NCBI GenBank assembly: GCA_030263615.1
Contig: SZPH01000075.1
Coordinates: 1-15,898 of the forward strand
Direction of reading: 5' to 3'
From: Villigracilis sp900696595
GTDB lineage: Bacteria > Chloroflexota > Anaerolineae > Anaerolineales > Villigracilaceae
Length of the DNA: 15,898 nucleotides
Positions 9,201 to 15,895 of the stretch are shown piece by piece. Position 1 is the stretch's first letter; each line of letters begins with the position of its first letter. Both the position numbers and the translations under genes were made by a program. The notes beneath the pieces were generated by a model. The model was given only the letters and a program-made list of their open reading frames with translations, made no database searches and had not been told where the DNA came from.

Positions 9201-9433
9201 CAACGACCCGTCAATTCGGCGAGCGGGAACAGGCGTTACGCCAGATCACCAGCGCCGTGCGCAGCTCGACGGACCCAGCCGTCATCCTGCGCACAGCGGC
9301 AAGGGAACTGGGAACCATGTTTGGGCGCAGGGTAATGGTCCAAATAGCGGAGGGCGGCGAAACGCGGGGGCAGCCGACTACCTCGAACGAAGCGTCGTCA
9401 ACCTCAAATTCATCTGACGGAGGCGCATCATGA
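6287..9433 (+). CDS. Large kinase-less receptor: 6TM, dCache, HAMP, GAF, two short GAF-like repeats
   Basis: The longest protein here, a membrane sensor with no kinase or cyclase domain. Order: about six hydrophobic segments in residues 27-178; a further TM about 190-210 that opens a complete receptor unit; extracytoplasmic dCache about 211-495 with G-R-F-I-P-Y-W (316-322), G-D-W-Y (344-347) and G-V-D (391-393); TM about 506-525; HAMP about 526-578; GAF about 592-748 with N690-E-L-L-P-E-T; two shortened GAF-like repeats (about 763-858 and 873-964), each opening with a G-W-x-x-Y-L motif; and the shared half-GAF tail about 978-1021, then a Ser/Thr-rich end. The Cache motifs recall the amine-binding dCache subgroup of chemoreceptors (from memory, tentative); the Arg of the amino-acid motif is not seen before W346-Y347. 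ATG at 6287 has AAGGAG at 6275-6280. The stop overlaps the next start (ATGA). Confidence 0.9.
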   Translation: MNETGQTAHSRDNNIALTALRGTYGLATLDLLTCAYIFLLLTRQPATPIIYFMMGVFLLSIVAAFASIALTIRRRQELAAKTLYWISVAIAVSAVSLFIGRAPDITIATLLVQAMLIRWLLPSGASRRMYYAISIAVFILMWGIEWLAPPWRIQIETQPVGPAAVIGFGIILAVLVFLQTRQIVNRSIRLKITVWIGGTVIALFIILAGHSIATVRRTFIENAQKAALAVAESHARQIRADTETPLNIARALAQALTAVKDPRSPADLTRDDVNAMLRQVLVENPSYLGTYTLWEPNAFDGLDSQYRNQPVHDDTGRFIPYWIRSDDGSIAVIPLEQYETPGIGDWYVLPRQNKTEMTFAPLIYPINGVDTVMASFVAPIMYNGTFYGIAGVDAPIGFVQEILDSIDLYDGKADAVLLASSGTLIGASKRPELVNQPATEIYADFADLQPRIAAGEAFISMSPDGNFLRVFAPVEIGQTGQPWSFGLIIPFSEVTAPATAVALQQAGVSLGLIVLFFLLLWYLSNQLTRPIVELTETANAVTQGNLGVAANVQSRDETGILANAFNAMTRRLRETLQGLEQRVADRTRNLELAAEVGRAVSQVRALDVMLKDACELILKEFNLYYVQVYLTDPGGSTLRLQAGTGPVGLELLGRGHSLPVNTGSINGRAVVEKRSVVISDTAQSATFRPNELLPETRGEMAVPLIVADKVVGALDMQASQPGVLTDEILPAFEALAGQLAVAIQNANLLAETEQARAQVEAQARRLARAGWDEYLDAIHKPERLGFVYDRKQVLPLTETDGTQTADERAVSAPISVTGEALGSLAVEIEDETRRGQALELVNAVSRQVAQQIENLRLLESAERFRTAAEDASRRLTREGWRDYLNISADKTKRYAYDLKEVRPVDANAERSMPGATVALPIKLRGETIGKISLQGVAPDDADSIGFAGIVAERLSAHVENLRLNMQTEQALATTRQFGEREQALRQITSAVRSSTDPAVILRTAARELGTMFGRRVMVQIAEGGETRGQPTTSNEASSTSNSSDGGAS

Positions 9434-11760
9434 CCCATCCGCAAAAAAATTCCAATGTTGATGTTCAAAAGGGCGACAGCGAAATCCGTTTTCAAACGCT
9501 CTTTGAGCAATCCGCGGACGCCTACCTCATCCTGGACGGCAACATCTTCGTGGACTGCAACCAGGCGACGGTGAAGATGCTCAAAGCCCGCACAAAGGAG
9601 GAAGTGCTTTCCACGCATCCCTCCCAACTGTCGCCGGAATTCCAGCCGGACGGGCGTCCCTCCGCCGAAAAAGCCAATGAGATGATCCAGATCGCGCTCG
9701 ACAAGGGCAGCAACCGCTTCGAGTGGATGCACCGCAAAGTTGACGGCGAAGACTTCATGGTGGAAGTTTTGCTCACGCCCATTCCGCTGGGAGATCGAAC
9801 CATCATCCATACCGTCTGGCGCGATATTTCCGAGCGCGCCAAAGCGCGAGAGTTACTGGAGGCAAGCGAAAAAACATATCGCGGCATCTTCAACAGTTTG
9901 AGCGAGGCGATCTATGTTCAGGATCAGCAAGGGCGCTTTTTGGACGTGAACGACGGCGTGTTGCAAATGTACGGACACCCCCGCGAGTTCTTCATGGGAA
10001 AGACTCCCGAAGTTGTGAGCGCGCCGGATAAAAACGACATGAACACGGTCTTCTCCGCTTTTGGGCAGGCATTCGAAGGCAAGCCGCAACAATTCGAATT
10101 TTGGGGATTGCGGAAAAACGGCGAGATCTTTCCAAAGGACGTTCGCTTGTACCCGGGCGAATTTTTCGGGCAGAAAGTGGTGATCGCCTCGGGCGTGGAT
10201 ATTACAGCGCGCAAGAAACTGGAGCGCGAAGTTCGGGAAGCCTTCGAGCGGCGCGGTTATCAGGTGCAAGTCAGCACTGAAATTTCGCAGGAACTTGCCT
10301 CCGCGGTCGAAACCGGCGATCTGTTCGAGCGGGTTGTGACCCTCACAAAAGAGCGGCTGGGCTACTATCACACGCAATTATTGCGTTACGATGCGGCGCA
10401 GGACGCCGTGGTTCTGGTCAACGGCTACGGCGAAACGGGAAAAAAGATGCTTGCCGCCGGACACAAACTGCCCATGGGAAGCGGGCTGATCGGCGCCGCC
10501 GCCGCCACAGGCAAAACCCTGCTTCGCTCGACCCTCCAGGACGACCCCGACTGGAAGCCCAACCCGCTCCTGCCGGACACCAAAGGCGAGATTGCCGTGC
10601 CAATCAAACTACAGGGCAAGACGCTGGGAGTGCTGGACGCGCAAAGCGACCGGGCTGGATCCCTTACCGAAGACGATCGCCTGTTGTTGGAAGGCTTGTG
10701 CGGTCAGATCGCGGTAGCCATCGAACAGACCCGCCTGCGTCAGGAAATGGCGGAGCGACTGGAGGAGATCAACCGCCTGTACCGCGCCATGAGCCGCGAA
10801 GGGTGGGAGACTTATCGAAGAACGGCTGAGATGCCGAAAGGGTTCGTCTTCGATCAAGCCGGCGCGCGCGAGGTGAATGAAGCGGACCTTTCCGGCGGTC
10901 TTTTTGCGCGCATCCCAATGACGGCGCCCGGAGGAGAAGTGGTTGGAAGCCTGTCAGTGGAAAACGATCCGCAGAACCCGGTTTCCGCCGAAGACCGTAT
11001 CTTTCTCATGCAGGTTTCCGAGCAGGTGGCGCTCGCGCTGGAAAGCGCGCGCCTCGCCGCGCAGACCCAATCCGCGCTGGCGCAATCGGAGAAATTGTTC
11101 GAAGCCAGCCGCCGCCTGACTCAAGCCGCGGACTTGCAGGAACTCGCCGCCGCCGCCGTCGAGGCGATCAATATTCCGGCAATCAACCGAGCCATCATGG
11201 CGGCTTTCACCTACAACGCGGAAGAACAATTGGAAGGGTTGAACGTCATCGCCAACTGGTGGAACGGGACCGGGATGGAGGCGACCGCCATCGGCACGCA
11301 TTACACCGCCGAGGTGGTGCGCATGATCCCGATGTTCGTCACCCCGTCCCCGTTGTTCTTCGACGACGGCTTCGCCGACGAGCGCGTGGACCCGGTCACC
11401 ATGAATCTCGTCAAACGCCTGAACCTGCGCGCGGTCGCCGTGCTGCCTTTGCACGTCGGCGCGAGCCAGATCGGCGTAATGATGCTGGAAGGCGAGGAAC
11501 CGCACAACTTCACGGACGAGGAGAAACGCCTGTTCGTGGCGCTGGGACCGCAGATCGCCACCGTGTTGGAAAACCGCCGCCAGTTCGAACGGGCGCAGAA
11601 ACAGGCGGAGCGCGAAGCCATGCTCAACGTCATCAACCAGAAGATTCAGAGCGCGACCTCGGTGGAAGCCGTGTTGCAGATCGCCGCGCGGGAACTCGGT
11701 CACGCCCTGGGCGCGCCCATGACCGTCGCCCAGTTGAGTTTGAAGGATACCTCCGCCTAG
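9430..11760 (+). CDS. Soluble PAS-PAS-GAF-GAF signalling protein without kinase
   Basis: Cytoplasmic multi-sensor protein with no membrane segment and no enzymatic output. Order: PAS 1 about 16-138, PAS 2 about 147-262 (each closing with the PAS/PAC-type D-I-[ST] segment, D132-I-S and D257-I-T), GAF about 285-435 with N378-P-L-L-P-D-T, a shortened GAF-like repeat about 449-541 (G458-W-E-T-Y), a divergent GAF about 560-715 with V-I-A-N-W-W at 606-611, and the shared half-GAF tail about 727-770. Residues 545-770 match the C-terminal part of the receptor at 2556 so closely that a 23-base stretch of DNA is identical (4227-4249 and 11068-11090), showing duplication or module exchange. No heme, flavin or bilin signature is convincing. 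The start overlaps the preceding stop by four bases. It likely feeds internal signals (redox, energy or a small molecule; unproven) into the same kinase as the membrane receptors. Confidence 0.9.
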   Translation: MTHPQKNSNVDVQKGDSEIRFQTLFEQSADAYLILDGNIFVDCNQATVKMLKARTKEEVLSTHPSQLSPEFQPDGRPSAEKANEMIQIALDKGSNRFEWMHRKVDGEDFMVEVLLTPIPLGDRTIIHTVWRDISERAKARELLEASEKTYRGIFNSLSEAIYVQDQQGRFLDVNDGVLQMYGHPREFFMGKTPEVVSAPDKNDMNTVFSAFGQAFEGKPQQFEFWGLRKNGEIFPKDVRLYPGEFFGQKVVIASGVDITARKKLEREVREAFERRGYQVQVSTEISQELASAVETGDLFERVVTLTKERLGYYHTQLLRYDAAQDAVVLVNGYGETGKKMLAAGHKLPMGSGLIGAAAATGKTLLRSTLQDDPDWKPNPLLPDTKGEIAVPIKLQGKTLGVLDAQSDRAGSLTEDDRLLLEGLCGQIAVAIEQTRLRQEMAERLEEINRLYRAMSREGWETYRRTAEMPKGFVFDQAGAREVNEADLSGGLFARIPMTAPGGEVVGSLSVENDPQNPVSAEDRIFLMQVSEQVALALESARLAAQTQSALAQSEKLFEASRRLTQAADLQELAAAAVEAINIPAINRAIMAAFTYNAEEQLEGLNVIANWWNGTGMEATAIGTHYTAEVVRMIPMFVTPSPLFFDDGFADERVDPVTMNLVKRLNLRAVAVLPLHVGASQIGVMMLEGEEPHNFTDEEKRLFVALGPQIATVLENRRQFERAQKQAEREAMLNVINQKIQSATSVEAVLQIAARELGHALGAPMTVAQLSLKDTSA

Positions 11761-11787
11761 CAGGAATGGGTTGCAGGAGCGCCGTCT

Positions 11788-13647
11788 ATGTCCACCAACC
11801 ATAATTCGCGGAAGCGGGTCGAACGACTGTTTGCAGAAATGCAACAGCCGGACTTTGAACCGGCAAATGGAGGGCGCCGCCCGGTTGCGCCGCCGCAAAC
11901 CGAATACCCGCCCGCCCCATTTGAAGACGTGGAGAGCCTGCGCGCGCGCGTCCGCGAACTGGAAGCGCGACTCAAAGAACTCGAAGCGAAATCCTCCTCC
12001 GCTTCCTTCGTCTATGAAAAGGAGGAGATCGGATTCGCTTACAGCGGAGACAAAGTCCTGCCGGTGCGCGGCGACCAGCCCCCGGTCCCGGATGAAGCGA
12101 AGCTCGTTAAAACTCCGCTGACTGCGGGCGGAAAAGCCATCGGCGAAGTTAAAGTTGCCGGGTCTCCAGAACGTCCGCTGACCGAGGAAGATATCAAACT
12201 GGCAAACGCCGTCGCGCAGCAAGCCTCTCTCCAGATCGAAAATTTGCGCCTGCTTGCCGCCACGGAACGCGCCCGCGCTGAAGCGGAAGAAGCCACCAAA
12301 CAACACGCCCACAAAAGCTGGGAAAATTTTCTGGACGCGATTCACAACGCCGAGCGCATCGGCTATATGTACGATCAGGCGGCGGTGGAGCCGTTCATCG
12401 AACCCGCGCCCGCCCAATACGATCACGAAGAGATCATGCAGGTTTTGGATCAGCAGATTGGCAGGCTGTTCGTCAAAGGGGATAAAGCCCTGACCGGGGA
12501 AGATAAGGCGCTCATCAATGCCATCGCCAAACAGGTCGGTCAGCAGGTGGAAAATATACGCCTGCTGGCGGACGCCGCCCGCGCACGCGCCGAAGCGGAG
12601 GACGCCACGCGCCGCCTCACCCGCCAAAACTGGGAGGCTTATACCGAAAGGGAGGGGAGCGCGCTCGGTTTTGTGTACGCCGCGCATGAAGTCATTCCTC
12701 TCGGAGAGGCGCCGGTCTTTAAGAATGTGGATTTCTCCCAGCCGCTTACCGTGCGCGGCGAACACGTCGGTCAGTTGGCGGTCTCAGGCGGGAAAAACGT
12801 CTCGCCGGAGGAGGCGGAACTTGCCGCCGCCATCGCCCGGCAGACCAGCATTCACCTTGAAACGTTGCGCCTGACGGAAGAACTACAGAAGCGCGCGCAG
12901 GAGTTGAGGGAACTGGATCGTCTCAAATCCGCTTTTCTGGCGAATATGTCGCACGAATTGCGCACGCCCCTCAACTCGATCCTCGGCTTCACCGATGTGA
13001 TGCTCGAAGGGCTGGACGGCGAGTTGACGCCCTACATGGACAACGACCTGCGCCTCATTCAGAAGAACGGACAGCACCTGTTGCACCTGATCAACGACGT
13101 GCTGGACATGGCGAAGATCGAATCAGGGCGCATGAACCTGCACCCCGAAACCTTCAAAGTCCACGATGTTTTGGATGAAGTCGTCAGCATCACGTCCACG
13201 CTCGCCAGCGAAAAGAATCTGGCATTGTTCATCGAAGAGGATTCGGACCGGCGGGTCGAAATCTACGCCGACAATACGCGCCTGCGGCAGGTGATGATCA
13301 ACCTTGTGAACAACTCCATCAAGTTCACAGAAAAGGGCCGCATCGCCGTCAAGGCGGTCCGCATGGACGGGGCGAGGGTCTTGATCTCGGTCAAGGACAC
13401 CGGTCTCGGCATTCCGCCCGATAAAATTGAAGCGGTCTTTCAGGAATTCACCCAGGTGGATTCTTCCACCACGCGCAAGGCGGGCGGCACGGGTCTGGGC
13501 TTGCCCATCAGCCGCCGCCTTGTCGAAATGCACGGAGGCAAACTCTGGGCGGAAAGCGCCGGCGTTGACGGCGAAGGCACAACCTTCTTTGTGGAACTGC
13601 CCATCGAAGCCCGCATCACAGACGTCATCGAGAAAAAGGAAAAATAA
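11788..13647 (+). CDS. Soluble histidine kinase with three shortened GAF-like repeats
   Basis: Cytoplasmic sensor kinase and probable hub of the cluster. Order: a polar N-terminus, a coiled coil about 45-68, three shortened GAF-like repeats (about 72-156, 175-260 and 273-362) joined by charged A-R-A-E-A-E helices, a coiled linker 362-382, HisKA with phospho-acceptor His389 in S-H-E-L-R-T-P, and HATPase_c with N box (N505 to N509), G1 (D537-T-G-L-G) and G2 (G567-T-G-L-G). All motifs are intact. It has no membrane helix, PAS or complete GAF. Its repeats are related to those in the proteins at 6287 and 9430, which suggests that it assembles with those sensors (inference). AGGAG at 11775-11779 precedes the ATG at 11788 by eight bases. 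The stop TAA overlaps the ATG of the PLP-enzyme/receiver gene, making that receiver the most obvious phospho-acceptor. Confidence 0.93.
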   Translation: MSTNHNSRKRVERLFAEMQQPDFEPANGGRRPVAPPQTEYPPAPFEDVESLRARVRELEARLKELEAKSSSASFVYEKEEIGFAYSGDKVLPVRGDQPPVPDEAKLVKTPLTAGGKAIGEVKVAGSPERPLTEEDIKLANAVAQQASLQIENLRLLAATERARAEAEEATKQHAHKSWENFLDAIHNAERIGYMYDQAAVEPFIEPAPAQYDHEEIMQVLDQQIGRLFVKGDKALTGEDKALINAIAKQVGQQVENIRLLADAARARAEAEDATRRLTRQNWEAYTEREGSALGFVYAAHEVIPLGEAPVFKNVDFSQPLTVRGEHVGQLAVSGGKNVSPEEAELAAAIARQTSIHLETLRLTEELQKRAQELRELDRLKSAFLANMSHELRTPLNSILGFTDVMLEGLDGELTPYMDNDLRLIQKNGQHLLHLINDVLDMAKIESGRMNLHPETFKVHDVLDEVVSITSTLASEKNLALFIEEDSDRRVEIYADNTRLRQVMINLVNNSIKFTEKGRIAVKAVRMDGARVLISVKDTGLGIPPDKIEAVFQEFTQVDSSTTRKAGGTGLGLPISRRLVEMHGGKLWAESAGVDGEGTTFFVELPIEARITDVIEKKEK

Positions 13648-15302
13648 TGGCGACTCCGACCACCCTTGAATGTAACCTGTGCGGGCATCGTCAAGCCTAC
13701 ATCCCCTTCCGCCCGGCTGTCTGCGAACAATGCGAATCGCAGTGGGTGGAGGCGCATTACGATTACGATTCGTTCAAGCGCGAAATCTTGCGCGGCATCC
13801 CGAACCGCCCAAACAATCTCTGGCGTTTTCAGGATGTCCTGCCCCTGAACGATCCTTCGGCTCTTGATTTATATCCCGCCGGGGGGACGCCTCTCTGGCA
13901 TTCCAACCGCTTCGCCCCGGACCTTGGGCATGGTTCCGTTTACATCAAGGACGAGCGCTACGGCCCGACCTCTTCCTTCAAGGACAGGCAGGCGGCTGTG
14001 GCTGTCGCCGCGATGAACGAAAACGGAATCCGCGAGGCGGTCATCGCTTCGACGGGCAATGCGGCAGTGGCGTATGCCGCCGCTTGCGCCCGCGCCGGGA
14101 TCAAGCTTTGGGTTTTTATGACCAGCCTTGTCCCGCAGGAGAAATTGCGCGAAGCCGCCCTCTTCGGCGCGGAGGTGATTCGCGTCAGCGGCAACTACGA
14201 CCAGACCAAGCAGATCGCCAGTCAATTCGCGCAAAGAAAGAATCTCCTGCTCGATAGGGGCGCGAGTTCCATCCCCGCCAAAGAATCGATGAAGACCATC
14301 GCTTATGAAATTGTGGAGCAATTGGGCTGGCGCGCGCCGGATTGGTACATTCAGGCGGTCAGCGGCGGGCTGGGTCCGCTGGGGGTGTATCAGGGTTTCA
14401 AAGAATTATTCAACATGGGGCTGATTCCAAAAGTCCCCAAACTGGCGATCATCCAATCCGAAGGCTGCGCGCCCATGGTGAACGCCTTCAAAGCCGGGAA
14501 AGACATCGCCGAGCCGGTCGTCCCCGATACGCACATCATCATTCTCTCCACCGGCGACCCCGGCAAAGCCTACACTTATTTGTGGAATCTCACGCAGACA
14601 TACGGCGGTGTGATGGAATCCGTGAGCGACCTCGACGCCTATTCTGCAATGCGCGCGCTCGCCAAAAGCGAAGGCATGGCGGTCGAACCGGCTACATCGG
14701 TGGCTTTTGCAGGGTTCAAGAAATTATCCGCGCAGGGCGTCATCGGCAAAAACGAACTGACGGTTATCAACTGCACCGGGCATACCTTCCCGGTCGAAAA
14801 GCATGTGATCGGCGATCAATGGGCGGTGGACGTCTATCTCAGCAAGGATCAATCCCCCGCGCCGCGCGAGGGATTGCAAGCCGCGCTCGAAAACCTGGAC
14901 GAAAAGACGACATCCGTGTTATTGGTGGACGACAACTCCGACGACGCCCTGCTCATCCGCCGCCTGCTGGAAGGCAGAAAGAATTACCGCGTGTATCACG
15001 CCAAAGACGGCTGGGAGGGGCTTTCCATTGCGCGCCAAAAACTGCCCGACCTGATCGTCAGCGACCTGACCATGCCCGGCATTGACGGCTTTGGGCTGGT
15101 GGAGGAACTGAAACTCGACCCGCGCACAAAGGACATTCCGGTGGTTGTCGTCAGCGCAAAAGACATTACAATTGAAGAAAGAAACCGCCTCAACGGTCAC
15201 ATCGAGGCGTTGTATCAGAAAGGCTCCCTGCCGACGCGCAAGTTTGTGGATAAGGTCATTAATGTTATCGAAGATAAGACGGACGAGAAGAGCGCGCATT
15301 AG
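13647..15302 (+). CDS. Threonine-synthase-like PLP enzyme fused to a receiver domain
   Basis: An unusual two-part protein. Residues 1-395 form a complete fold-type II PLP enzyme of the threonine synthase type: a zinc-ribbon-like start (C9-x2-C12 and C26-x2-C29), the PLP lysine K112 in S-S-F-K-D-R, the S135-T-G-N loop, a glycine-rich phosphate loop S239-G-G-L-G, Q270-S-E-G-C-A-P, E347-P-A-T and C376-T-G-H. After a linker of about 25 residues, residues 422-545 form a CheY-like receiver with D428-D429, phospho-acceptor D473, S503 and K525 (followed by Gly instead of the usual Pro). Thus both parts appear functional. Threonine synthase makes threonine from O-phosphohomoserine, but paralogues such as cysteate synthase share the fold, so the substrate is open. 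No other threonine-pathway gene is nearby. ATG overlaps the kinase stop by one base; AAGGA lies at 13636-13640. Phosphorylation might switch the enzyme, or the PLP domain might act as a sensor (inference). Confidence 0.92.
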   Translation: MATPTTLECNLCGHRQAYIPFRPAVCEQCESQWVEAHYDYDSFKREILRGIPNRPNNLWRFQDVLPLNDPSALDLYPAGGTPLWHSNRFAPDLGHGSVYIKDERYGPTSSFKDRQAAVAVAAMNENGIREAVIASTGNAAVAYAAACARAGIKLWVFMTSLVPQEKLREAALFGAEVIRVSGNYDQTKQIASQFAQRKNLLLDRGASSIPAKESMKTIAYEIVEQLGWRAPDWYIQAVSGGLGPLGVYQGFKELFNMGLIPKVPKLAIIQSEGCAPMVNAFKAGKDIAEPVVPDTHIIILSTGDPGKAYTYLWNLTQTYGGVMESVSDLDAYSAMRALAKSEGMAVEPATSVAFAGFKKLSAQGVIGKNELTVINCTGHTFPVEKHVIGDQWAVDVYLSKDQSPAPREGLQAALENLDEKTTSVLLVDDNSDDALLIRRLLEGRKNYRVYHAKDGWEGLSIARQKLPDLIVSDLTMPGIDGFGLVEELKLDPRTKDIPVVVVSAKDITIEERNRLNGHIEALYQKGSLPTRKFVDKVINVIEDKTDEKSAH

Positions 15303-15310
15303 GAGATCGA

Positions 15311-15688
15311 ATGGGTCATAACATCCTATACATCGAAGACAACCCGGATAATATGATGCTGGTCAAGCGCGCGCTGGAATCGCGCGGATATGTATTGCTG
15401 GAAGCCTTCAAGGGCATCGCCGGGGTGGAAATGGCGGAAAGCAACGACGTGGACCTGATCCTGCTCGACATCAACCTGCCCGACATTGACGGTTACGAAG
15501 TGGCCCGACGCCTGCGCGCCAGCCAGAAACCAGCCCTGTCCTACGTCCCCATCATCGCCATCACCGCCAACGCCCTCAAAGGCGACGCCGAAAAAGCCCT
15601 CGCCGCCGGGTGCGACGTGTACATGTCCAAACCCATCAATATCCGCGAACTGTGGGCAAGGGTCGAAGCCTTCGTCCCCGCGCCGTAG
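15311..15688 (+). CDS. Stand-alone CheY/DivK-like response regulator
   Basis: A single receiver domain of 125 residues and nothing else. The acidic pair E9-D10, phospho-acceptor D53 in L-L-D-I-N-L-P, T85 in I-T-A-N-A and K107-P are all present, so phosphorylation should be possible. The I-T-A-N-A-L-K-G-D and A-G-C-D-V-Y-M-S-K-P segments are typical of receivers served by hybrid-kinase-type partners and of DivK-like regulators that act by binding proteins. There is no DNA-binding, cyclase or phosphodiesterase part. AGGAG at 15301-15305 overlaps the stop of the preceding gene, and the ATG follows six bases later, so it belongs to the same transcript. It may compete with the receiver of the PLP fusion for phosphate from the kinase at 11788 or from the one at the left edge, or act as a phosphate sink (inference). 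Confidence 0.94.
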   Translation: MGHNILYIEDNPDNMMLVKRALESRGYVLLEAFKGIAGVEMAESNDVDLILLDINLPDIDGYEVARRLRASQKPALSYVPIIAITANALKGDAEKALAAGCDVYMSKPINIRELWARVEAFVPAP

Positions 15689-15718
15689 GGGGGATAGATT
15701 GCTGTTTCTCTAAAACAA

Positions 15719-15758
15719 AAAATTCGTCCGCGAAGATTTGCCTTCGCAGACGAATTTT
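15719..15758 (+). terminator. Rho-independent terminator, probably bidirectional
   Basis: A stem of 17 positions (15719-15735 with 15742-15758) closes a six-base loop (15736-15741). There is one mismatch, C15729 opposite A15748. It follows the last gene by 30 bases. Several T residues lie at 15755-15758 and beyond on the + side, and an A-rich stretch (15712-15722) gives a T-tract on the other strand. On the minus strand the mismatch becomes a G-U pair, so the stem would be unbroken there. It should end the operon and probably also a convergent transcript. Confidence 0.85.
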
Positions 15759-15759
15759 A

Positions 15760-15828
15760 TTAACTCACCTTACGCAAGATGGCATTTGGTTGGGAAATGC
15801 GCTTGCCGATGAGTCGGTGACCGTCCAC
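15760..15828 (-). other. Short minus-strand reading-frame end abutting the terminator (possible gene remnant)
   Basis: On the minus strand a 22-codon frame runs from a GTG at 15828-15826 to TAA at 15762-15760, ending directly before the terminator hairpin. The translated end (K-R-I-S-Q-P-N-A-I-L-R-K-V-S) looks protein-like. An in-frame TGA lies just upstream, where the repeat-like sequence begins. It could be the 3' end of a convergent gene cut by the repeat, or simple chance. No family is recognised. Confidence 0.2.
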
Positions 15829-15895
15829 GAATGTTCACGAATAAACGAATAGGCGCGCCAACATTCGCGAATTCGTGACTTTATTTGTGGACGGT
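15820..15895. repeat. Imperfect inverted repeat with clustered CACGAAT-type motifs
   Basis: The outer arms are exact (ACCGTCCAC at 15820-15828 and its complement at 15887-15895). Inside are CACGAAT at 15826 and 15836, a variant AACGAAT at 15844, and the reverse forms ATTCGCG at 15863 and ATTCGTG at 15871. The palindrome GGCGCGCC at 15852-15859 lies near the centre. The sequence looks unlike the coding DNA before it. It may be a dispersed intergenic repeat or a small mobile element. Whether it continues past the window edge cannot be seen. Confidence 0.45.

Noticed and set aside
3770..11740. Phytochrome-type, bilin-binding GAF domains
   Set aside because: No conserved Cys or phytochrome signature is visible in the GAF domains, so light sensing is not supported.
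10954..12765. Long minus-strand open frame of about 600 codons
   Set aside because: It lies antisense to two well-recognised genes (GAF protein and histidine kinase). Its translation shows no domain, and long antisense frames are expected in GC-biased coding DNA.
13647..14830. Ordinary housekeeping threonine synthase (thrC)
   Set aside because: The fold fits, but the receiver fusion, the kinase neighbours and the lack of other threonine genes argue against a plain biosynthetic role; no gene symbol was given.
15610..15852. Plus-strand open frame running through the terminator
   Set aside because: It overlaps the end of the response regulator in another frame, crosses the terminator hairpin and shows no protein-like pattern or ribosome site.
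15820..15895. CRISPR array
   Set aside because: The motifs are only about seven bases long, irregularly spaced and partly inverted, with no unique spacers of constant size.
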